From Myxococcales bacterium (GTDB lineage: Bacteria; Myxococcota_A; UBA9042), in assembly GCA_009692425.1 (NCBI GenBank), contig SHZF01000034.1, positions 1 to 47,945 of the forward strand: a DNA stretch of 47,945 bases, in the 5' to 3' direction. Shown one piece after another: positions 12,752-21,117 of this stretch (the first letter of the stretch is position 1; every line of letters begins with the position of its first letter). The notes under the pieces are model-generated. The model was not told the DNA's origin. It did not search any database and saw only the letters and a program-made list of their open reading frames with translations. The position numbers were made by a program, and so were the translations under genes.

Positions 12752-14287
12752 TCACGTTTCCCGCAGTTCGGACAATTCGCGCCCATCGAGCCGCGCTCCG
12801 GTACGCAGCGCCCGAACGCGCCACTGGTTCGAGCCGCCCGGCCTGACGGCATGGCAGTCCTGCACGGCGAACGCACCGGGTGCCCAGCGCGCCAGGGCCG
12901 CAGCAAAATCGGGCGCGTCGTCGTTGCGGAAGTGTTCGAACGGCGTCTGCGCGACGGAGACGGCATGGGCGCGCCGCAGTTGTTCCGGTGTGCGCAACAG
13001 GCCGAATGCAACGTTGTCCACGGCGAGCACCACGGCGCCCGGCCGGCACACCCGGGCCAGTTCACGCACGGCAGCCGCCGGGTCGCGCACGTGGTTCCAG
13101 GATCGCAACAGCACAACGGCATCGGCCACCGCCGGGCGTAGGGGCAGGCACTCCGCGCGGCCTTGCAGGGTCGCCGCGCCCGGCAGCGCGGCAGCGAGGG
13201 TCCGCAAGGCGGTGGCGTCGGGTTCCACCGCGACGTAGCGCAGCCGCCCGGACGCGATGGCCGGCCGCAGCACGTCGAGGTAGCGCACCGGCCCGGCGCC
13301 GACATCGACGACCGTGCCCATCAGTTCGACCAACTCGGCGCGCAGGGCGGCCTCTTCGGCGCCAAAGGGCTCGGCAGCACGCACGCGCCACACGCCGGCA
13401 CAACTGCGGCCGTCGGGCAGGGCGTGCGGCGCGTGGACCGCGTCGAGCGCCTGCAACTGCGCCGCAAAATCGTCCAAGCGCTCCTGGCTGGAAACGTCGC
13501 AGTAGAGTTGTCCGCGCGCGAACGCCAGCGCGAGGTCGGCGGTCCCGATCGCGGCCCCGGACGGCGCCCACAGGGTTGGCGGCAGCGCCGGATCGGCGTC
13601 CAGCAGCACAATGGCATCGCAGTGGTCGCCGGGCCACGCCGTCGCCGGGACTTCTCCCGCTTGGGCCACGCGCACGACATCGAACTGGTTGCTCACCGTA
13701 GCGAGCACCGGTTGGACGGTGTCGCGGTCGTCTTGGGGCCCGGCGCAGGTCGCCCGCACGGCGCAGGGGGCGCAGCGGGCATCGGGCGAACCTGCGGGGC
13801 CGGCCCGCCCCACGGCATTGGGCCGCAACACGACATCGGGCACCCAGTCTGCGGTCTGGCATGGCGGCCAGGTTGGGGCGGCAAAGCGCAGGTTCGGCAG
13901 GTCGAGGCGCGCCAACCGGCGTTGCAGGCCCGCGAATGCAGGCAGCGCGGCGCCTGTCGACGGGGGCGTGGCGGCGATGTCTTTCCGATCGCGCTCCACG
14001 ATCACGAGCACGCGCAGCCCCGCCTGGTGGGCCAGCCGCTGCCATGCGGTCAGCACCGCTTCTGTGAGGTCGGCCGCCGCCACCCAGATCGCCGGCTGCA
14101 GCGCCGCCGCCGCAGTGTCGCGCATCCACGCAGGGTCGCCGGCGCGCGCGCTCCCTGACGGCACCGCCCAGACGCGCACGCCCGCACGGGCCAGCGCCCG
14201 CCGCTCTGCTGCGCCCGGGGCCGCGGCCATGGCGACCCGCACCCAGGCCGCGGGGCCGCCGGAGGCAAGGGCGAAATCGTTTGACAC
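12752..14287 (-). CDS. SAM-dependent methyltransferase with an unusual N-terminal half
   Basis: 511 residues from GTG 14287, chosen because GAGGA lies five bases upstream; the frame continues to 14635 but overlaps the divergent Tat gene. The C-terminal part (about 320-440) is a class I methyltransferase: motif I 'VVDVGAGPVRYLDVL' (326-340), acidic end of strand 2 'YVAVEPD', 'GRAECLPL' and 'VVLLRSWNHVRDP'. The N-terminal 300 residues are not a known methyltransferase module. They contain 'RCAPCAVRATCAGPQ' (Cys172, 175, 181), which resembles the C-terminal Cys cluster of many radical SAM proteins, but no CxxxCxxC core is seen. The domain may be a degenerate radical SAM relative. The substrate cannot be told. 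It is transcribed divergently from the Tat-signal gene with only 52 bp between them. Confidence 0.7.
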   Translation of the reverse strand: MSNDFALASGGPAAWVRVAMAAAPGAAERRALARAGVRVWAVPSGSARAGDPAWMRDTAAAALQPAIWVAAADLTEAVLTAWQRLAHQAGLRVLVIVERDRKDIAATPPSTGAALPAFAGLQRRLARLDLPNLRFAAPTWPPCQTADWVPDVVLRPNAVGRAGPAGSPDARCAPCAVRATCAGPQDDRDTVQPVLATVSNQFDVVRVAQAGEVPATAWPGDHCDAIVLLDADPALPPTLWAPSGAAIGTADLALAFARGQLYCDVSSQERLDDFAAQLQALDAVHAPHALPDGRSCAGVWRVRAAEPFGAEEAALRAELVELMGTVVDVGAGPVRYLDVLRPAIASGRLRYVAVEPDATALRTLAAALPGAATLQGRAECLPLRPAVADAVVLLRSWNHVRDPAAAVRELARVCRPGAVVLAVDNVAFGLLRTPEQLRRAHAVSVAQTPFEHFRNDDAPDFAAALARWAPGAFAVQDCHAVRPGGSNQWRVRALRTGARLDGRELSELRET

Positions 14288-14339
14288 GGCCGTCCTCGCG
14301 CCCCTAGACTGTAGATGGTTTTCCCTCGGGGGGTGCTTC

Positions 14340-14810
14340 ATGTCCGTTTCTCGTCGTGACTTTCTTGGTCTGGTCGGTGTGTCGGTGGTGGGTGTTGCCG
14401 CCCTCGGCGTCGCCGGTTCGGTCTCTTCGCGGGCGCAAGCCCGTCGTCCCGCTCGGCGCCGTGACTGGATCGTACAGTCGGTCGGCGCCGTGCAGAAGGG
14501 CGCCGTGCCGATCGTGCTCCACGATCGCGCATCCGGCGAACTTCTCACCGTCGAAGCGTGCCGCAGCGCCGCAACCGGAGGCGCCGACCGCGTCGCCGTG
14601 GCGAAGAGCGCGCAGTTCGACCTCTTCCTCGTCAACGACGGCGCCGGCCGTGCGCCGACGGCGGTCGATCACGTCGCCGCGGTGCGGGCACTCGCCGAGC
14701 ACCTCGATCGCGCCGGCGTCGGCGTGCCCGCGACGGTGTTGACCCAGGACGCGCGGCTCCAGCAGCACCGCGGCCTGCGCGACACGAACGACGACTTCGC
14801 ACGCGCGTAG
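14340..14810 (+). CDS. Tat-exported small protein of unknown function
   Basis: 156 residues from ATG 14340, with a G-rich ribosome-binding stretch (CGGGGGGTG) just upstream. The N-terminus, 'MSVSRRDFLGLVGVSVVGVA', is a typical twin-arginine signal (SRRDFLG), so the protein is exported folded by the Tat system. The mature part (about 40-156) is mixed alpha/beta with segments such as 'GAVPIVLHDRASGELLTVEA' and 'FDLFLVNDGAGRAPTAVDHV'. No cofactor motif or family was recognised; there are few cysteines and no metal-binding signature. The short divergent spacing to the methyltransferase gene suggests a shared control region. Confidence 0.7.
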   Translation: MSVSRRDFLGLVGVSVVGVAALGVAGSVSSRAQARRPARRRDWIVQSVGAVQKGAVPIVLHDRASGELLTVEACRSAATGGADRVAVAKSAQFDLFLVNDGAGRAPTAVDHVAAVRALAEHLDRAGVGVPATVLTQDARLQQHRGLRDTNDDFARA

Positions 14811-14906
14811 CCGTCTTGTAGCAGCTTCAAGTCGGCGGCCGATCCCCCCTCGGTCGCTGAATTGAACTGTGCGAGACGTACTGCTCTGCGAGCTAGGTTT
14901 TTGACG

Positions 14907-14961
14907 TTGCCCAGCTTGACTTGGCTTGCCCAGCTTGACTTGGCTTGCCCAGCATGATCTG
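14907..14961. repeat. 19-bp intergenic tandem repeat
   Basis: TTGCCCAGCTTGACTTGGC occurs at 14907-14925 and 14926-14944, with a degenerate third copy to about 14961. It lies between the convergent Tat-signal gene and mreB. The unit is not a multiple of three, unlike the coding repeats in this window. Confidence 0.85.
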
Positions 14962-15003
14962 AGCCGCGGCGGGTTTTCTTGGCGCCGCACGCTGGTTTTC
15001 CAG

Positions 15004-16041
15004 CTACCGAATCGCCACATGCCGCAGCAGGTTCGGGTCGTCGAGCGCCGCGCCCGCACCCTTGACGACGCAACTGACGGGATCGTCGGCGATCAGCACC
15101 GGCAGGCCGGTTTCCTCGCGCAGCAGTTGATCGATGCCGCGCAACAGCGCACCGCCGCCTGCCAGCACAATGCCTTTGTCGACGATGTCCGCCGAGAGTT
15201 CTGGCGGCGTCTGCTCCAACGCCCTGCGCGCGGCCCGCACGATCTCGCCCAATGGCTCAGACAGGGCCTCGCGAATCTCGTCCGCGCCGACCATGACCGC
15301 TCGTGGCACCCCGTGGGCCGCATCGCGCCCGCGCACCTCCATGGGCTCGATGCCGACTTGCGGCCAAGCACTGCCGATCTGGAGCTTGATCTGCTCGGCG
15401 GTGCGCTCGCCCACCAGCAGGCTGTACTTGCGCCGCAGGTGGTCCGTGATCGCGGCGTCCATTCGATCGCCGCCGACTTTCAGCGAATGGCTATAGACCA
15501 TGCCGGCGAGGCTGATCACGGCTACGTCCGTCGTGCCGCCGCCGATGTCGACGATCAAGTTGCCCGCCGGCTCCGAGATCGGCAGCCCGGCACCGATCGC
15601 CGCCGCCATCGGCTCCTCGATCAGGTAGGTCTCGCGCGCGCCGGTCGACTCCACGGTCTCGCGCACCGTGCGCTTCTGCACGTCGGTGATGCCTGACGGC
15701 ACGCACACGATCACGCGTGGCCGCACGAGTTGGCGGCCCGGCTGCGCCTTCTGCAGAAAGTAGCGCAGCATCGCCTCGGTAACCTCGAATTCCGCAATCA
15801 CGCCGTCGCGCAGAGGGCGGATGGCCTCGATGCCGGTGGGCGTGCGGCCCAGCATCTCCTTGGCGTCCTTGCCGACCGCGAGCACGTGGCGCTCGCCTTT
15901 GCGGTCGATCTGGACGGCCACGACCGACGGCTCGCGGCTCACGATGCCGCGGCCCTTGATATAGATGAGGGTCGTCGCCGTACCGAGGTCGATGGCGATG
16001 TCGTTCGCGATCAAAGAACTGAAAAGACCAGCCACGGACAC
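15004..16041 (-). CDS. mreB: Rod shape-determining protein MreB
   Basis: 345 residues from GTG 16041; a second GTG two codons later is also possible. It is a bacterial actin that polymerises under the inner membrane and positions the cell-wall elongation machinery. The actin-superfamily ATP-binding motifs are intact: phosphate 1 'IAIDLGTATTLIYIKG' (about 15-30), phosphate 2 'NLIVDIGGGTTDVAVIS', and adenosine 'GIVLAGGGALLRGID'. The conserved 'LIEEPMAAAIGAGLPI' and 'LKVGGDRMDAAI' segments are present and the length is normal. The usual mreC, mreD, pbp2 and rodA genes do not follow; the next gene downstream converges. A divergent lipoprotein gene starts 226 bp from its start. Confidence 0.97.
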   Translation of the reverse strand: MSVAGLFSSLIANDIAIDLGTATTLIYIKGRGIVSREPSVVAVQIDRKGERHVLAVGKDAKEMLGRTPTGIEAIRPLRDGVIAEFEVTEAMLRYFLQKAQPGRQLVRPRVIVCVPSGITDVQKRTVRETVESTGARETYLIEEPMAAAIGAGLPISEPAGNLIVDIGGGTTDVAVISLAGMVYSHSLKVGGDRMDAAITDHLRRKYSLLVGERTAEQIKLQIGSAWPQVGIEPMEVRGRDAAHGVPRAVMVGADEIREALSEPLGEIVRAARRALEQTPPELSADIVDKGIVLAGGGALLRGIDQLLREETGLPVLIADDPVSCVVKGAGAALDDPNLLRHVAIR

Positions 16042-16267
16042 CTGACACCCTGCAGAGTCGGGCGGCCAGCCTACCAGCGGGTCCGGGCGGTGAGAAGGCG
16101 ATCGGCGCGATCGGTTTCACTTTTGTCGGCGAAGAGTGTTCAATGCCGCAGTTTCGGGAACGCGGGCACGCAGGAGACGACTGCTCCGCACGGGCGGCCA
16201 CCAGAAGGCAGTGCCGCCGCTGGACCTGAGCGGAATCTGCCGCCCACGCGGCACACCAAGGAGCCTC

Positions 16268-17362
16268 ATGCACAAGTACATTGCCGTATTCGCCGCGCTT
16301 GCGGTCATGGCCGGAGCGTGCGCGGCCGAGAAGGAGCCGACCACCCAGGCTGCGGGCGCCAGCACCGTCACGGCAGAAGACGTCGTCGAAGTTGACGATC
16401 TGGTGGGCCAGGACGCCGACGAAGCCGGCGCGGCCAAGCTCGGCGAGCCCGCGATCTGGCGGGGGTACGCAGCCGAAGTGGCGAAGAGTGCCCACATGCA
16501 CGTGAAATCGGCGCTCCAGCACGTCAAGGACCTCGCCGTGGGCGAGCCGACGCGCAAGGGGACGACGAAGGTCGGCAGCTTGGAATGGGCCGTGTGGGAG
16601 AAAAAGACGGGCGAGGTGACCGTCAAGCTCGTCGTGATCAAGGTGACCGACAAGCGCCGCCGCTACATCCTGTTCGGCAAGAAGGGCACCGACACGGCGA
16701 AGGTGCTGCTGACGGGCGTGTTCGTGAAGGCGGGCAAGAAGACGGGCGGGGGCCGCTTCCACATCAATCTGGGCAACGTGACGGCGATATCGGGTGCGAC
16801 GCCGGCACTCGAAGGCTCCATCCACTTCTGGTTCTCCAACAAGCGCGCGGCCTTCCATGCACGGCGCATCGTGTACCGTGGCGTCAAGGCTTCGGCCGAC
16901 AAGACCGCGGTGGCGAACAACGCGGGCATGGACTACGTGCGGCTCGCCGGCAAGGGGGGTCGGTTCCGCGCGGTCGCGGTCGGCCCGAAGGTGCTGCCCC
17001 GCGATGGCGTCGAGGCGATGGCGCTGCGCATGGTGTGGGCCACCGGCAAGGGTGGCCGCCTCGACGGCGTGATCGCGGCCGTCACCCCCGTGCCCGTCCG
17101 GCTGGCCGAGGTGCACGAGTGCTGGAACGCGAAGGGTCTGCGCGAGGCGTACAAGGACGACGTCAAGGGTGCCGAGAAGACCGAGGCCGACGCCGGCGAC
17201 GTGACGAAGTGCGGCGACTTTGCCCCCGAAAAGATTGACGAGAAGCTCGCCAACGAAAACGGCCAGGACAAGGACGACGAGGCCGACGCCGAGTTCAAGG
17301 ATGCGGGCGCTTCCGACATCGACGAGGCGACGGCCGGCGAGGCGCTGGACCCCGAAGCGTAG
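16268..17362 (+). CDS. Lipoprotein with basic centre and acidic tail, function unknown
   Basis: 364 residues from ATG 16268. The signal ends 'VMAGAC' with Cys18 as the likely lipidated residue. A Thr/Ala/Asp linker (20-60) is followed by a central region of strands rich in Lys/Arg ('VWEKKTGEVTVKLVVIKVTD', 'KKTGGGRFHINLGNVTAISG'). The last 60 residues are dominated by Asp, Glu and Ala ('GQDKDDEADAEFKD'). Only two cysteines lie in the mature part (around 'EVHECWN' and 'VTKCGDF') and could pair. No family recognised. The metalloprotease gene follows after 26 bp on the same strand, which suggests an operon and possibly a substrate or partner relationship. Confidence 0.72.
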   Translation: MHKYIAVFAALAVMAGACAAEKEPTTQAAGASTVTAEDVVEVDDLVGQDADEAGAAKLGEPAIWRGYAAEVAKSAHMHVKSALQHVKDLAVGEPTRKGTTKVGSLEWAVWEKKTGEVTVKLVVIKVTDKRRRYILFGKKGTDTAKVLLTGVFVKAGKKTGGGRFHINLGNVTAISGATPALEGSIHFWFSNKRAAFHARRIVYRGVKASADKTAVANNAGMDYVRLAGKGGRFRAVAVGPKVLPRDGVEAMALRMVWATGKGGRLDGVIAAVTPVPVRLAEVHECWNAKGLREAYKDDVKGAEKTEADAGDVTKCGDFAPEKIDEKLANENGQDKDDEADAEFKDAGASDIDEATAGEALDPEA

Positions 17363-17388
17363 GGCGCGACCAGATCAGGAATCCTCGC

Positions 17389-18135
17389 GTGCGGCCCGGA
17401 CGGCAGGCCCTGCATCCGGGCCGCGCGTCGTTTTGCCGCAAAGTCATGGCCGCGAGCGCTGGTCTCGCGCTGGGGAGCCTGGTCGGCAGTCCCGCGCGCG
17501 CATGGGAGCAGGAGCGCAGTGACGTCGGCGCCCCGCATCACTGGGAGCGGCGCGAGCTGACGTGGCGGGTCGCCGTGCCGATCCCAGGTCTTCCAGGCGG
17601 TGGCACCCGCGAAGTTGCCACGGCACTGCGCACCTGGACCCAACCAGCCTGCACGACGCTACAGGTGCGTGCGAGTGCCGCGGCCCAGGCGGACATCGAA
17701 CTGGTGGCCGTGACGACCGCCTGGCAACACGAGAGCGGCGACGGGGCGTTCACCGTCGTCGATGTGGACCGGTGGTCGGGTGCCGTGGAAGGCGCGCGCA
17801 TCGAAGTGAACGTGGCGGCACTCGCCGGCATCGATCTCGAGTCGCTGCTGCTGCACGAAGTCGGGCACGCGTTGGGTCTGGGGCACGTGCGGTCGCGCGA
17901 CGCGGTCATGTTTCTTGGCGTAGCGCCCGCCACGCAACGGCGCACGCTGACGCCGGACGACCTGGCCGGCGTCTGCGCGCTCTATCCAAGGCCTGTGGGG
18001 GCCGCCGCGTCGCTGCGGGCGCTGCCTGGCGCGCAAGTCGAGGCGCCGGCAGGGCCGGCCTGGTGGGTACCGCTCGCTGGCATCGCGGCGGCGGCGGCCT
18101 GGGCAGCGTGGGTCTGGTGGCGGCGCCGGAAGTAG
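17389..18135 (+). CDS. Matrixin-like zinc metalloprotease with a C-terminal membrane anchor
   Basis: 248 residues from GTG 17389 (AGGA eight bases upstream); ATG 17446 is an alternative start. The N-terminus has a signal peptide ending near 'GSPARAWEQ'. The metzincin zinc site 'HEVGHALGLGH' is at residues 156-166, followed by a Met-turn-like 'DAVMF' (171-175) and a short C-terminal part of the domain ending 'DDLAGVCALYP'. The last 25 residues form a Trp/Ala-rich membrane segment and an Arg/Lys tail ('WAAWVWWRRRK'). No Cys-switch propeptide is seen, so zymogen control by that route is unlikely. It should hydrolyse peptides at the cell surface or in the periplasm. It sits 26 bp after a lipoprotein gene and ends directly against an inverted-repeat element. 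Confidence 0.85.
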   Translation: MRPGRQALHPGRASFCRKVMAASAGLALGSLVGSPARAWEQERSDVGAPHHWERRELTWRVAVPIPGLPGGGTREVATALRTWTQPACTTLQVRASAAAQADIELVAVTTAWQHESGDGAFTVVDVDRWSGAVEGARIEVNVAALAGIDLESLLLHEVGHALGLGHVRSRDAVMFLGVAPATQRRTLTPDDLAGVCALYPRPVGAAASLRALPGAQVEAPAGPAWWVPLAGIAAAAAWAAWVWWRRRK

Positions 18136-18266
18136 TACCAAATCCCTTGAATTCGGCTCGGTGCTCGCTTTCCCGCGACGGCTACGGCTGCGTTGCTCAG
18201 GCTCGAAATCCTCCTACTATTCCTTCTCCTTCGCGAGCCCTCGATCCGATTCGGCGGGCTTTGGTA
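18136..18266. repeat. 131-bp imperfect inverted-repeat (MITE- or REP-like) element
   Basis: The left end, TACCAAATCCCTTGAATTCG (18136-18155, continuing to 18160), and the reverse complement of the right end, TACCAAAGCCCGCCGAATCG (from 18266, continuing to 18242), match at 18 of 25 positions, including a perfect TACCAAA terminus. The element starts on the base after the protease stop codon and has no ORF of note. Its AT content is higher than that of the flanking genes. No target-site duplication could be identified with confidence. Confidence 0.5.
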
Positions 18267-18270
18267 TCAG

Positions 18271-18298
18271 CGGCCCGCGCGGGCTTCGAATCGGGCCG
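18271..18298 (-). terminator. Hairpin between the element and the TPR gene
   Basis: CGGCCCG (18271-18277) is complementary to CGGGCCG (18292-18298), and a 12-bp palindrome GCCCGCGCGGGC (18273-18284) overlaps it. It lies just past the stop of the minus-strand TPR protein gene. Without a T-run its role as a terminator is uncertain. Confidence 0.3.
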
Positions 18299-18304
18299 AC
18301 GCGG

Positions 18305-19192
18305 CTAGAACCGCCATGCCAGCGCGATGTGGTTCGGACCCACCACAGGCACCACGGCCGCGCGCGCCGGCACCGTCGCCAGCAGCCAGACGCCCACGCT
18401 GACGAGCGCGGCACCCGTGCTGCCGAGCACCCAACCGCGCACGATGCGCTGGTTCGTTTCCGTTTCGATCTGCTGTGCTTCGTCGAAGGCGATGCCCGTG
18501 ATCTTGCCTTTTCCGTCGACGATCGCTTTCTTGCGGTCGAGTTCCGCCTGGTCGGCCGAAGCGCCGGAAAGCAGGACGGCAGCGGCCACGATCGCGACGC
18601 CACCTAGCCCGGTCGCCCCCCAGCCCAAGGGCATGCGCAAGGTGGACTCGGGCGGCGCGGGCTGCGCCACCGTTGCGAGTGCAGGCGCAGGCGATGGTGC
18701 GACTGGGGCCCGAGGCTTGGGCTCCGGGTCTGGTGGCTTCGGATCTGGTGGCTTCGGATCTGGCCGAGGCGCGACGGGCGGGGGCGCGGTCGCACGGTCG
18801 GCCAGGAGCTTGCGCGCCTTTTCGAGCCAGCTCTGCGTCTTGAGATACAGCGCGTCGCCTTCTGACAGAAACGTGATGGCCTTCTCGTACATCGTACACG
18901 CCGACTCGAGGCGGCCAAGTTCGTGGTCGGCGCGGCCCTGGCCGTACGCGTACTCGGCCTTGGGGTCGAGAGCGAACGACTTCTGGTAGAGTTCGGATGC
19001 GAGTTCGTGCTTGCCCTTGAGGTAGAACTCCAGGGCTTGCTTCGACATCAGCAGGGCCTCGTCGGCCTTCGTGGCGCGCAGGGTCGCCTTGGGTGCGGCG
19101 ATGGCCGGCACGGCGACCGCAGCGACGAGCATGCTGGCGAGGAATCGAGCACTTGCGTGCGGTCGCCGCTCAATCCGGAATGTACGGAGCAT
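18305..19192 (-). CDS. TPR-containing exported membrane protein
   Basis: 295 residues from ATG 19192, which lies inside the end of the kinase gene (23-bp overlap) and so is likely translated by coupling. Signal sequence about 15-33 ('MLVAAVAVPAIAA'). Residues 43-130 look like two to three tetratricopeptide helical pairs ('ALEFYLKGKHELASELYQKS', 'EYAYGQGRADHELGRLESAC', 'MYEKAITFL'). A proline-rich spacer of PDPKP repeats (about 144-160) is encoded by a 15-bp DNA repeat. Two hydrophobic segments follow (190-210 and 252-272) around a charged loop ('DRKKAIVDGKGKITG'). Such proteins often act as scaffolds. The fused reading with the kinase gene suggests that the two act together. An alternative start is the ATG at residue 21. 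Confidence 0.7.
   Translation of the reverse strand: MLRTFRIERRPHASARFLASMLVAAVAVPAIAAPKATLRATKADEALLMSKQALEFYLKGKHELASELYQKSFALDPKAEYAYGQGRADHELGRLESACTMYEKAITFLSEGDALYLKTQSWLEKARKLLADRATAPPPVAPRPDPKPPDPKPPDPEPKPRAPVAPSPAPALATVAQPAPPESTLRMPLGWGATGLGGVAIVAAAVLLSGASADQAELDRKKAIVDGKGKITGIAFDEAQQIETETNQRIVRGWVLGSTGAALVSVGVWLLATVPARAAVVPVVGPNHIALAWRF
18729..18763. repeat. 15-bp tandem repeat in the TPR protein gene
   Basis: TCTGGTGGCTTCGGA at 18729-18743 and 18744-18758, then a partial third copy. On the minus strand it encodes the KPPDP repeats of the proline-rich spacer. Confidence 0.75.
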
Positions 19193-21041
19193 CGTTCGCA
19201 GCCTTTGCCGGCGTCGCTTTGCGAACGGCGGCCTCCTTGCGCTCACCGCGGGGTTTTCGATCGGCTTTCGCGGCAGGTTTGGCCGTGTCCCCGGTCGGCA
19301 CTCCGACGGCTGGCGCGGACTCTGTGTTGGCTGGCCCGGAGCCAAGGTCGCCGATGGGGGCGGTGGGCGGAACGGCGGCGGGCAACGCGGGCAACGCGGG
19401 CAACGCGGGCAACGCGGGCAGCGCGGGCAACGCGGCGGCCGCAGCCGTCGCAGGGCCCCCCGGAGCCGGGACCGGGCCATTCAGCGCCGACAACGGCGCG
19501 GTCGGTGCAGGAGGGGGCGCGGCGGGAACGACGGCCGCGGTCGTCTGACCATCGGCAGTCGGCTGTGGCGCAGGGGTCCGGACCGCGAGCAGGGCCGCCG
19601 CGATGCCAAACGCCACCGCGACCGCCGCGGCGGCCATCCACAAGCGGCCCTTGGCCGGGCGAACCGGTCCAGTAGCGACTGCAGAAACACCCGGCAACAT
19701 CGGCGCTGGCGCCGCGCCCGCAGCCGGCGGCAACCCAGGCTCCGGGGCGTCCGTCGCGACCGCCTTGACTCCGGCCGGCGGTGCCATGGGCACCGTATCG
19801 ATGGCTCCCGTCGCGTCGTTATCGCCCGCACCCGGGTCGACATTGACGACTTGCGTCTTCTTCGAGGGGTTGCCGGTCGGCACCGGCTCGGACGCTTGGC
19901 CGGCATCGGTCGGGACCAACGACATCATTGTGTCGCTGTCGACGTCGCTAGGTTCGCCGGGCGCGCGTTGAGTGCCCGTCACAACGCGCACGGACGAGGT
20001 CGGCTTGCCGGTCAGGTAGGAACTGGTCGCAGGCGCCGCCACCGCCGCCATCACCTTGCTGAGCGGTTCGCCGGCGGCCACGGCTTCGAGCGCCAACCGC
20101 ATCTCGCGCGCTGAGCCGAACCGTTCGTCGCGCTTCTTGGCGAGCGCCTTGCGTACGCATTCCGTCAGGCCCTCGGACACGGACGTCTTCGCGACTCCCT
20201 TGAGGTCTGCGGCCGGCGACGTCGTGTGGTGGAACATCACCGTCAGCGGATTGCGGTCGTTGAACGGCGGCGTCCCGCATACGCAGCGGTACAGGATGAC
20301 GCCGAGCGAATACAGGTCCGAACGCGCGTCGAGTTCGCCCCCCTGGCACTGCTCCGGGCTCATGTACGCCGGTGTCCCCAGCGCGGTGCCGGCACCAGTC
20401 AGCGAGCTGTCTTGGGCGCGCGCGATGCCGAAATCGAGCACTTTGACCGTCGGCTCGTCGTCGCCCATCTCAGCCAGCATGATGTTCGCGGGCTTGAGGT
20501 CGCGGTGCACGAGCTTGTTCGAATGCGCCTCGGCCAGGCTTTTCAGCGCCGGGATCACGATGCGGAGCGCCTCCGACTCCGTGAGCACCATGCCCTCTTT
20601 CCAGCGCTCGCGCAGCACGGCTTCGAGCGTCGGACCGTTGAGCAGCTCCATCGCGATGTAGAGCGCGCCGGCCTTGGTCTGGCCGACGTCGAACACGCGC
20701 ACGGTGTTCTGGTGGCGCAGGCTCGCGGTGACCTGGGCCTCGCGGTAGAAGCGGCGGATTTCGTGCTCGTCCACGCCGTCGCTCGACGTGAGCATCATCT
20801 TGAGCGCGACTTTTTGCTGCGTGCCCGTGTGCTCGGCCGAATAGACCGCACCAAAGCCGCCACGCCCGAGCACGCCTGTGACCCGGTAGCGGCCATCGAT
20901 CACGTCGCCTTCGCGCACGGCCGTCGCATCGACGTCGAGCTTCTTGCGCATCAGGGTCGGCACGCCGTCTGCCGGGCAGAATTCCGCTTCGGTGCGGGTG
21001 CCGCAGGACGGGCAGTAGCGGTTTTCCTCGACGGACGACAT
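19170..21041 (-). CDS. Eukaryotic-type Ser/Thr protein kinase, membrane anchored
   Basis: 623 residues. The N-terminus carries a small Cys cluster (Cys10, 13, 22; 'RYCPSCGTRT'), a zinc-ribbon-like lead seen in many myxobacterial-type kinases. The kinase domain is at about 50-320: glycine loop 'GRGGFGAVY' (59-67), Lys81, 'HRDLKPANIML' (179-189), DFG (203-205) and 'GTPAYMSPEQ', all intact, so it should be active. A low-complexity juxtamembrane part is followed by a transmembrane segment (about 467-487) and an Ala/Pro extracytoplasmic tail with LPA repeats. It phosphorylates Ser/Thr of unknown substrates. It is 76 bp downstream of the hydrolase lipoprotein gene and overlaps the TPR gene by 23 bp on the same strand, so signalling may concern these envelope proteins. 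Confidence 0.93.
   Translation of the reverse strand: MSSVEENRYCPSCGTRTEAEFCPADGVPTLMRKKLDVDATAVREGDVIDGRYRVTGVLGRGGFGAVYSAEHTGTQQKVALKMMLTSSDGVDEHEIRRFYREAQVTASLRHQNTVRVFDVGQTKAGALYIAMELLNGPTLEAVLRERWKEGMVLTESEALRIVIPALKSLAEAHSNKLVHRDLKPANIMLAEMGDDEPTVKVLDFGIARAQDSSLTGAGTALGTPAYMSPEQCQGGELDARSDLYSLGVILYRCVCGTPPFNDRNPLTVMFHHTTSPAADLKGVAKTSVSEGLTECVRKALAKKRDERFGSAREMRLALEAVAAGEPLSKVMAAVAAPATSSYLTGKPTSSVRVVTGTQRAPGEPSDVDSDTMMSLVPTDAGQASEPVPTGNPSKKTQVVNVDPGAGDNDATGAIDTVPMAPPAGVKAVATDAPEPGLPPAAGAAPAPMLPGVSAVATGPVRPAKGRLWMAAAAVAVAFGIAAALLAVRTPAPQPTADGQTTAAVVPAAPPPAPTAPLSALNGPVPAPGGPATAAAAALPALPALPALPALPALPAAVPPTAPIGDLGSGPANTESAPAVGVPTGDTAKPAAKADRKPRGERKEAAVRKATPAKAANDAPYIPD
19381..19434. repeat. 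9-bp tandem repeat in the kinase tail
   Basis: Six units of GGCAACGCG (one with G for A) run from 19381 to 19434 and encode a string of LPA tripeptides in the extracytoplasmic tail of the kinase. Confidence 0.85.
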
Positions 21042-21117
21042 CAGTGCGAACCTAGCGGATCAACGGGTGGGCAACCAAACGAGCGTAGCGCGCACGGCAT
21101 GCAGGGGCAAGGCACCC

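Noticed and set aside
17389-18135. MYXO-CTERM-type sorting signal on the metalloprotease
   Set aside because: The C-terminus has a membrane segment and a basic tail but lacks the invariant Cys that starts such sorting signals, so a plain anchor is the safer call.
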